From positions 1 through 6,059 of the forward strand of contig JAZOUN010000007.1 in NCBI GenBank assembly GCA_045658165.1: a stretch of DNA of 6,059 nt. The letters run 5' to 3'. The notes beneath the pieces were generated by a model. That model saw only the letters and a program-made list of their open reading frames with translations, was not told the DNA's origin and did no database searches. Position numbers and translations under genes: made by a program. Shown here piece after piece: positions 1-5,002 of this stretch; within the stretch, counting starts at the first letter, position 1, and every line of letters begins with the position of its first letter. Origin of the DNA: UBA1081 sp045658165 (GTDB lineage: Bacteria > Bacillota > Clostridia > Oscillospirales > Acutalibacteraceae).

Positions 1-118
1 TATGTATTATATGCGACATATAGATAATTGTCAATGGATAATTATGTTTTTTTCTGATGCAAATCAGTGAGTTTTATTAATCGTCATTATATATATGAAA
101 CCTAAGGATATATCATAG

Positions 119-146
119 AATCAGACAAATTCCAATTTGTCTGATT
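119..146. repeat. Perfect inverted repeat, 13-base arms around a 2-base centre
   Basis: The arms AATCAGACAAATT (119-131) and AATTTGTCTGATT (134-146) are exactly complementary and separated only by CC. As RNA it would form a long stem with its closing pairs opened to make a loop; as DNA it could be a dimeric protein site. It has no T-run directly after it, so it is not an intrinsic terminator by itself. It sits 10 bases before a real rightward terminator, suggesting a two-hairpin transcript end. It could equally be part of a small RNA. Confidence 0.75.
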
Positions 147-156
147 GAGTAGTTTT

Positions 157-188
157 AACTGCTCTCTGTGAGGGCAGTTTTTCTTTTT
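157..188 (+). terminator. Rightward rho-independent terminator
   Basis: The left arm AACTGCTCT (157-165) pairs with AGGGCAGTT (171-179), including one T-G wobble, around a 5-base loop CTGTG, and runs into a T-rich tract TTTTTCTTTTT (178-188). This is a standard intrinsic terminator for rightward transcription. No rightward gene precedes it inside the window, so it presumably ends a transcript starting left of position 1. Confidence 0.8.
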
Positions 189-190
189 AC

Positions 191-221
191 ATTAAAAAAT
201 GCCTCTGAAATCAGAGACATT
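191..221 (-). terminator. Leftward rho-independent terminator of the GH31 gene
   Basis: Read leftward, AATGTCTCTGA (221-211) pairs with TCAGAGGCATT (208-198), with one G-T wobble, and is followed by a T-run (about 199-194). It starts 10 bases after the GH31 stop codon. It lies back to back with the rightward terminator at 157-188, so two converging transcripts end here. Confidence 0.88.
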
Positions 222-231
222 CTTTGTAATA

Positions 232-2187
232 TTATAATTCGAAGCATTTTTCAAGGTCGCTCCCGTTTCTGACAAAGGCAATGATCTCATCAATCTGAGC
301 TTCAATAGTATAGTCACCTTTTGTGTAAATCTTTTTGTCTTTTGTCAGCACCCATTCACCGTCGGGAATATAAACATCTTTTTCGGTCTGTCCTTTACCC
401 ACAATCGGTGCGAAGATTATATCATCACCGAAGAAATACTGACTGTCAAGTGTGTAGCAGATTTCATCATCGGGATGGTGGAAAAACATCGGTCTTATTA
501 CGGGATAACCCTTTTCGCTTGCGATGTCAAACTGCTTCTGAATATAAGGACGAAGATTTTCACGAATCATAATAAGGGCTTTGAGAATTCGGAAGTTTCT
601 TTCACCGAATGACCATATTTCATTGGGGTCACCGCTCGGCTCTAAAATACCCGTTGTTCTTTCACCGTGTTTCGGTCGTGAACCGTGAAGACGCATAACA
701 GGGCTGAAAAGTCCGAACTGGAACCAACGGACAATAAGCTCTCTGAAATCATCACTTTCGATGTCATTTCCGTAAAAACCGCCGATATCAGTGTTCCACC
801 ACGGAATGCCGCACATAGCCATATTCTGTGCTGCTTTTACCTGATGTGAAAGGCTGTCGAAACTTGCGGGAATGTCGCCTGACCATACAAGTGAAGCATA
901 TTTCTGAGAACCGAAATATCCGCAGCGAGTGAGTGTGATTATATCATCTCTGCCCATTGACTTAAAACCGTCATAAGCCATTTTTGAGTAATAATAGGGG
1001 TACAAAAGTGCAACCTTGTCTGCCCTGCCCTTGTGCCATATCAGATTATCGAACTGCTCGGGATGAATTTCAGGCTCTGCCTCATCAAACCAGAGTGCAT
1101 CGACACCATTGTCAATATAGTTTTCCTTGAGCTTACTCCATACATATTCTCTTGTATCGGGATTTGTAACATCAATTTCAGCCTGCCAGCCGTAGAAATT
1201 GAAAACTCTGTCCGAGCCGTGAACAGTACGCATAAGCATATTTCTGTCTGCCATATGCCAATAGTTTTCACTTTTTTCGTTGATTGTAGGCCAGACGGAA
1301 ACGATGAGTTTTGTGTTCATTTCGTGAAGCTCGTCTGTCATAGCTTTCACATCGGGCCAGTATTTCGGGTCGAATTTATAATCGCCCTGCTCAGTCCAAT
1401 GGAAGTAGTCACAGATAATAGCAGAAAGAGGAATTCCGAGCTCTTTATATTTTCTTGCAACAGAAAGAAGCTCATCCTGAGTTTCATAACGGAGTCTGCT
1501 CTGCCAGAAACCTGTTGCCCATTCGGGCATTTCTGATGCGTGACCTGTAATATCGGCAAGTGTACTGCAACACTCTGCAGGAGTACCTGCAATAACAACA
1601 TAATCAATAGCGTGACAGCAGTCACTGTTCCAACGGGTGCGATTGTTTGATAATTCACAAAGACCTGTTGAGGGAACATTCCATAAAAAGCCGTAGCCGA
1701 GTGAAGAATAAACATAAGGAATAGTGCATTTTGCGTTGACATTTCTTATGTCTATACTTGAGCCTTTAAGGTCAAAGCCATTGTCCCAGCTGTGACCCAT
1801 ACCGAAGAAATGCTCACCGTCGTGGGGATTGAAGGTCACTCTTGCAGACCACAGACCGCTGCCCTTGTTTGTGTAATTGCGATATCCGTCTTCAAAGGTA
1901 AGCTTAGGCTTTTCTGTCAGAATCTCTTTGCCGTCTGAATGGAAAACAACCCTTCCGCTTGTACCTATCATACATTTGAGTTTTCCGCAGGTCATAGTTG
2001 CCCATGTTTCATGAGCTTCAATAATGCACTCTGTTTTCTGCGGCATAAGGTTGTAATCTTCGTCAATTACCTTGCAGTCGGGAAAACCCTGAAAACGGAT
2101 TGCATTTTCACCGCAGGCGCTTATTCTTACAAGCTCACCCTTGCGTGAACATAAAATGGAGTTATCTGTTACTGTGACGTTGTTCAT
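232..2187 (-). CDS. GH31 family alpha-glycosidase, alpha-xylosidase-like
   Basis: A 651-residue retaining alpha-glycosidase of family GH31, which releases a terminal alpha-linked sugar from oligosaccharides. An N-terminal beta-sandwich (about 1-220) precedes the TIM barrel (about 225-560) and a short C-terminal beta region. Visible family motifs are ICDYFHW (D260), LWFDEAEPE with probable nucleophile D368, R421 in the TRCG motif, WSGDIPASF with probable acid/base D438, WNTDIGGF (W464, D467) and RLHGSRP (H501). The acidic -EAEPE block after the nucleophile resembles alpha-xylosidases (-DATEPE type) more than the W-N-D-M-N-E-P of GH31 alpha-glucosidases, so alpha-xylosidase is my best guess; alpha-glucosidase, alpha-galactosidase or alpha-GalNAcase activity within GH31 cannot be excluded. 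It is slightly short for the family and lacks distal C-terminal domains. No signal peptide is seen, implying a cytoplasmic enzyme. The start has a weak ribosome site (GGATGTGA, 2199-2192) about 5-9 bases upstream. It has its own promoter and terminator, so it is probably monocistronic. Confidence 0.93.
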   Translation of the reverse strand: MNNVTVTDNSILCSRKGELVRISACGENAIRFQGFPDCKVIDEDYNLMPQKTECIIEAHETWATMTCGKLKCMIGTSGRVVFHSDGKEILTEKPKLTFEDGYRNYTNKGSGLWSARVTFNPHDGEHFFGMGHSWDNGFDLKGSSIDIRNVNAKCTIPYVYSSLGYGFLWNVPSTGLCELSNNRTRWNSDCCHAIDYVVIAGTPAECCSTLADITGHASEMPEWATGFWQSRLRYETQDELLSVARKYKELGIPLSAIICDYFHWTEQGDYKFDPKYWPDVKAMTDELHEMNTKLIVSVWPTINEKSENYWHMADRNMLMRTVHGSDRVFNFYGWQAEIDVTNPDTREYVWSKLKENYIDNGVDALWFDEAEPEIHPEQFDNLIWHKGRADKVALLYPYYYSKMAYDGFKSMGRDDIITLTRCGYFGSQKYASLVWSGDIPASFDSLSHQVKAAQNMAMCGIPWWNTDIGGFYGNDIESDDFRELIVRWFQFGLFSPVMRLHGSRPKHGERTTGILEPSGDPNEIWSFGERNFRILKALIMIRENLRPYIQKQFDIASEKGYPVIRPMFFHHPDDEICYTLDSQYFFGDDIIFAPIVGKGQTEKDVYIPDGEWVLTKDKKIYTKGDYTIEAQIDEIIAFVRNGSDLEKCFEL

Positions 2188-2218
2188 AATTTCACATCCG
2201 TAGATTTATTATAAATCC

Positions 2219-2247
2219 ATTTTAGCAGAAAATTATAAAGAGTTCAA
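2219..2247 (-). promoter_or_regulatory. Sigma-A-type promoter of the GH31 gene
   Basis: Reading leftward there is a -35 box TTGAAC (2247-2242), a 17-base spacer and a -10 box TAAAAT (2224-2219), giving a leader of about 25 bases before the GH31 start codon. Just upstream of the -35 box is a small palindrome CTCTT-AC-AAGAG (2259-2270) that could be an operator half or chance. The promoter means GH31 does not depend on read-through from the spore-protein gene. Confidence 0.65.
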
Positions 2248-2291
2248 TAATCAGTCTGCTCTTACAAGAGAGGTTATTTATAATAATATTT

Positions 2292-2321
2292 TCCCCGCTG
2301 TCCCGTGAGGGAAAGTGGGGA
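2292..2321. terminator. GC-rich hairpin after the SASP gene, possible weak terminator
   Basis: TCCCCGCTGTCCC (2292-2304) and GGGAAAGTGGGGA (2309-2321) form a 13-position stem with two imperfect pairs and a 4-base loop. It begins 5 bases after the SASP stop codon, the place expected for its terminator. Read leftward, however, it is followed by AAATATTATTATAAA and not by a T-run, so it may act as a weak terminator or as an mRNA 3'-end stabiliser. Confidence 0.55.
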
Positions 2322-2326
2322 TTTCG

Positions 2327-2587
2327 TTATATACCTACTGTTACATTGTATGTAATAGTCTGTTGATGCCCTATAACATTGCGGTTTTTCCTTATGAAAT
2401 CAAAACGGACTCCGGGACATATGATATTGACCATCTGACCGCCGACACTACCTGCCTGCTTTGATGTGAGGTCACCGTTGTAGCCCTGCTTGAGGTTAAC
2501 ACCTACTTCAGAAGCTGCTTCCATCTTGAACTTGTTGAGAGCTTCTCTTGCTTCGGGTACAAGGCTTGACTTGTTGCTGCTTGCCAT
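2327..2587 (-). CDS. Alpha/beta-type small acid-soluble spore protein with atypical C-terminus
   Basis: An 86-residue protein of the alpha/beta SASP family, which coats and protects DNA in the dormant endospore core and is degraded by the GPR protease at germination. The first 53 residues fit well: a LVPEAREALNKFK helix (about 9-21), a GPR-cleavage-like segment MEAASEVGV (22-30, cleavage expected after E23, with Ala where the classical site has Phe or Ile) and the family block LKQGYNGDL...KQAGSVGGQMV (32-53). After V53 the expected basic pair and amphipathic helix (KK/KR-hydrophobic-hydrophobic) are absent; residues 54-86 instead read NIICPGVRFDFI... with a Cys and a Thr/Val-rich, beta-like end. 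The protein is also longer than the usual 60-75 residues. Neither alternative frame restores a SASP-like tail. It has a good ribosome site AAAGGAGTG (2606-2598) and a possible forespore-type (sigma-G-like) -10 AATACTA (2635-2629), without a convincing -35. It is unrelated in function to the neighbouring glycosidases. Confidence 0.88.
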   Translation of the reverse strand: MASSNKSSLVPEAREALNKFKMEAASEVGVNLKQGYNGDLTSKQAGSVGGQMVNIICPGVRFDFIRKNRNVIGHQQTITYNVTVGI

Positions 2588-2905
2588 GTTTTTTTCGCAC
2601 TCCTTTCGGATTAACTTTGCGTTTGCCTTAGTATTTTGAGCGAAGAGAAGAAAAATATTATTGAGAATTTTTTCAAAAAAACTAACGGCAATAATTTACT
2701 TAACAAAATATATATATGCTTTTTTTGTACAGCAATAGTTCCGAGCCGTTCTGTAAACATTCAACGATAAGCACTTAAACAGAAAAAGTATGATTATTAA
2801 AAATGGTGTCGGCAAAAAAACCGACACCGTAAATATTTTATTCAATAATGTTACAGACAATATGAACACAACTTGCGGAGTCATGTGCGTTCTCAGGAAA
2901 AACTA
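2588..2905. other. Gene-free AT-rich spacer between the SASP and GH129-like genes
   Basis: This 318-base stretch holds the SASP ribosome site (2598-2606), its likely promoter zone around 2629-2665, and the terminator of the GH129-like gene (2797-2828). The part from about 2640 to 2800 is AT-rich and I see no gene in it. An open frame across 2696-2884 on the minus strand runs straight through the terminator hairpin, has no ribosome site and encodes only a low-complexity hydrophobic string, so I do not call it. A 6-base complementary pair (AACGGC near 2682, GCCGTT near 2753) is probably chance. Confidence 0.6.
2797..2828 (-). terminator. Leftward rho-independent terminator of the GH129-like gene
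   Basis: Read leftward, GGTGTCGG (2828-2821) pairs perfectly with CCGACACC (2812-2805) around an 8-base loop that is mostly T, followed by ATTTTTAA (2804-2797). It is an 8-pair GC-rich stem with a T-run, about 78 bases after the stop codon. It should separate this transcript from the spore-protein gene downstream. Confidence 0.87.
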
Positions 2906-4816
2906 TCAATAGTTAATTTCATATGAGTTTTTATCCAGGTTGATGACAATTGATGTGCCGTCTGAATATGTTGCTTTCTGTCGGCGGTAGCTTCCGAGGA
3001 ATTCGTGCTTGACCATTTCCTTGTTGTAAAGCTTTTTCTGAAGCTCACAAAGAGGTTTCACACGTTCAAGTTCTTTCTTTAATTCTTCGTCATTCATCAT
3101 TTCAATATCAGCAGTACGTTTATCGGTACCGATTTTTCTCAGCTCATTACCGTAAGGATGCAGATAAGGCATACCTGCATTCAATGCACCATACAAATCT
3201 CCGTCTTCACCCTTCGGAATACCCCAGTTGTTAAACCAGTTCCAGGGAACAATTATACAATCATGATAAATCAGATTGCCGAGAGGAACGGGGATACCGA
3301 CTGCTTTACCGTTTTCCTGCGGTATCAATGCGTGAGGACCGTGATGAACAAGAGCAAAATGATTAAGAAGCTGCATACCCGGCTCTTCCGATGACATAAT
3401 AAGCCCTTTTTCGTTAAGATAATCGAAGCACTTACCTCTGTATTCCATACTTTCTTCTCTTGTTATTCTGTGGTCTTCGTGGAAGCACTCATCACCCTGC
3501 ATAATCGCAAAAACATCAAGATAGGCTCCCTGCACATCTACTCCGTGCTCTTGAAGCTCTGCATATGTCTTCTTCACATAGTCAAGAGCAAAGGCAGAAC
3601 AAAGATAAGTATGCTCGCCACCGTCCCATATTGAACAGTACGGATTGCTTCCGTCGATATTTGTCACGGCTTTGTTTTTGTCAAATACAGGGCTGTCATA
3701 ATAGTAATCTCTGTATTGGTCATGGAGTGCAAACACATATCCCAACTCACGGCAGACATCAGAGAAGTCTTTGAATCCTTCCCAACCGCCTGCTTCTTCA
3801 CAAGGAGGTAAAATATACGGATGGTTGTTATCATAACCGTCTTTACCCCAGCCGTCAGTATGTATATACAGCTTTTCGAGTCCTGCTGCTTTGAGCTTTT
3901 TCATTTGCTCTGCACGTTCATTGAATGTGGCGCAAAGAACTTCATTGGAGCCGTTTTTATCGTAAAACTGTGATTTCTTATTGATTTTTGAGAAAATCTT
4001 GTGATGAAGAACAGGTGCGCCCAGAATATTCTTAATGTTAGGATTCTTCTTTATTTTTTCATCAAGGGTCACAAGCTGATTTCTGTCCATCAGATATTTA
4101 CGGTAATCCTTTGCAACTGTATTGTAATCACCGTTGCTGTGGAAAACAAAGCGGATTTTTCTTTCATAAGATACTTTTCCCAGTGAAGTCTGCCAATAAA
4201 CACTGTTCAGAAAAGCAAGACGTTTTCCGTAGCAGGAAACAAGGGAGGCGTCATAAGGAGTTTCAACAATTGCAGAAAATGTGTGTCCGTCACAAACTCT
4301 TCCCCAAAGAGGAAAATAGCAATCGCCTGTGTTTATGAGTCTTTTTACGAATGTATAATAGCGGGTGCCGAAAAAGTTTTTCAGATATCCGTCGGGCAGA
4401 ATAAATCCCTGACGCATCGGGTCAACATGATAAGAATCTGCACCTTTTATTTCTGAATTGAAAGCTCCGGGAAATACTGTTCCCTGAATACAATATTCGG
4501 TTTCATTTTCACTTTTAAGTGAGAATACAACTGAATCCGAATCAACTTTTTCAGCAGTACAGATAAGAGTAAAAGGCAGTTTTTTGCCTCCGGAATAAAA
4601 ATCGGAATATCTTGTTACGATTTTATCTTTCTGATAATCTGTTTTTATTGCCCCGGCTGAATTAAAAGGCAGTTTCTTAACAATTTCTTTATTTCCGTTT
4701 TTACGGTAAACTGAAACATAAGCTTTTTCTCCGTCATTCACCCATAAAAAACCGTCATAGCAAATTTCGTAAATATTCTTTTTCTCATTAAAACTTAATT
4801 TAAGCTTTTCACTCAT
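2906..4816 (-). CDS. GH129-like putative alpha-N-acetylgalactosaminidase (GH101/GH129/DUF5696 relatives)
   Basis: A 636-residue protein that resembles the GH101-related glycosidases, best matched by length and architecture to GH129 alpha-N-acetylgalactosaminidases of bifidobacteria (about 630 residues, intracellular), which remove GalNAc alpha-linked to Ser/Thr. An N-terminal beta-sandwich (about 1-240) precedes a TIM barrel (about 265-560) and a small beta-rich C-terminus (about 605-636). Barrel motifs include YIHTDGWGKDGYDNNHP (316-333, D321), ALHDQYRDYY (363-372), GAYLDVFA with candidate nucleophile D434, SSEEPG with candidate acid/base E477 or E478, and PWNWFNNWG (524-532). From memory, the catalytic pair in the Bifidobacterium bifidum enzyme is D435/E478, strikingly close in numbering and spacing. 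No signal peptide is present. The start has AGGGG (4830-4826) 9 bases upstream. It has its own strong promoter and terminator and is divergent from a GH35 gene. It could instead belong to the uncharacterised DUF5696 group with another alpha-glycoside as substrate; family-level similarity is recalled, not computed. Confidence 0.7.
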   Translation of the reverse strand: MSEKLKLSFNEKKNIYEICYDGFLWVNDGEKAYVSVYRKNGNKEIVKKLPFNSAGAIKTDYQKDKIVTRYSDFYSGGKKLPFTLICTAEKVDSDSVVFSLKSENETEYCIQGTVFPGAFNSEIKGADSYHVDPMRQGFILPDGYLKNFFGTRYYTFVKRLINTGDCYFPLWGRVCDGHTFSAIVETPYDASLVSCYGKRLAFLNSVYWQTSLGKVSYERKIRFVFHSNGDYNTVAKDYRKYLMDRNQLVTLDEKIKKNPNIKNILGAPVLHHKIFSKINKKSQFYDKNGSNEVLCATFNERAEQMKKLKAAGLEKLYIHTDGWGKDGYDNNHPYILPPCEEAGGWEGFKDFSDVCRELGYVFALHDQYRDYYYDSPVFDKNKAVTNIDGSNPYCSIWDGGEHTYLCSAFALDYVKKTYAELQEHGVDVQGAYLDVFAIMQGDECFHEDHRITREESMEYRGKCFDYLNEKGLIMSSEEPGMQLLNHFALVHHGPHALIPQENGKAVGIPVPLGNLIYHDCIIVPWNWFNNWGIPKGEDGDLYGALNAGMPYLHPYGNELRKIGTDKRTADIEMMNDEELKKELERVKPLCELQKKLYNKEMVKHEFLGSYRRQKATYSDGTSIVINLDKNSYEINY

Positions 4817-4848
4817 AGAATATATCCCCTGACATTAATGCTGATTAA

Positions 4849-4877
4849 ATTATATATAGGAATCGATAATAAGTCAA
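4849..4877 (-). promoter_or_regulatory. Near-consensus sigma-A promoter of the GH129-like gene
   Basis: Reading leftward, the -35 box TTGACT (4877-4872), a 17-base spacer and a perfect -10 TATAAT (4854-4849) place the transcription start around 4842 and give a leader of about 26 bases. Such a strong core promoter implies that control, if any, is by repression; candidate repeats overlap the -35 box. Confidence 0.8.
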
Positions 4878-4927
4878 CATATCAACATTCATCATTAAGA
4901 AATAAAATATTGTTATATTTGTTGAAT
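4872..4927. promoter_or_regulatory. Candidate operator repeats in the divergent intergenic region
   Basis: Two copies of TCAACAT (4874-4880 and 4882-4888) lie in tandem at 8-base spacing, the first overlapping the -35 box of the leftward promoter. An inverted partial copy TGTTGA is at 4920-4925. Between them is an A/T-only inverted repeat AAATAT-TGTT-ATATTT (4905-4920). The arrangement between two divergent promoters suits a shared regulator, but the repeats are short and AT-rich, so chance is possible. Confidence 0.3.
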
Positions 4928-4955
4928 ACCGGACTTTTTTTTGATATACTTGTTT

Positions 4956-4961
4956 TATAAT
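4956..4961 (+). promoter_or_regulatory. -10 box of the GH35 gene promoter
   Basis: A perfect TATAAT lies 41 bases before the GH35 start codon. The position 17 bases upstream (4933-4938, ACTTTT) is a poor -35 box, so this promoter may need an activator. A TTGATA at 4941-4946 is a better -35 word but pairs only with a poor -10 candidate (TTTGTA, 4964-4969). Confidence 0.5.
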
Positions 4962-5002
4962 GCTTTGTATAAACAATTTCCACATAGTAAAGGAGATACA
5001 AA

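Larger units (their letters stand above)
1..190. other. Gene-free, AT-rich left edge with several inverted repeats
   Basis: No convincing coding region is visible in either direction. Besides the palindrome and terminator listed separately, there is a weak A/T-only inverted repeat (ATAATT at 24-29 with AATTAT at 40-45) followed by seven T residues at 47-53, and a short hairpin CTGAT-GCAA-ATCAG at 54-67. A run of hairpins ending in a rightward terminator suggests either the 3' untranslated end of a rightward gene outside the window or a small structured RNA. I do not recognise a known RNA family here. Confidence 0.5.

Noticed and set aside
1..190. CRISPR array, tracrRNA or insertion-sequence end
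   Set aside because: No repeated units at regular spacing, no target-site duplication and no transposase or cas gene; only hairpins and a terminator are visible.
1033..1536. Rightward 167-codon open frame opposite the GH31 gene
   Set aside because: It lies wholly antisense to well-supported GH31 barrel motifs, has no ribosome site and no recognisable domain; a frame shadow.
1347..1742. Leftward 131-codon open frame inside the GH31 gene in another frame
   Set aside because: The real frame carries continuous GH31 homology here; this frame gives low-complexity hydrophobic sequence.
2327..2587. SASP as a simple frameshifted gene
   Set aside because: I read both alternative frames after codon 53; each stops within about 10-15 codons without giving the expected basic-helix tail.
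2696..2884. Leftward 62-codon hydrophobic open frame between the GH129-like and SASP genes
   Set aside because: It spans the terminator hairpin at 2797-2828, lacks a ribosome site and looks like translated AT-rich spacer, despite resembling a membrane peptide.
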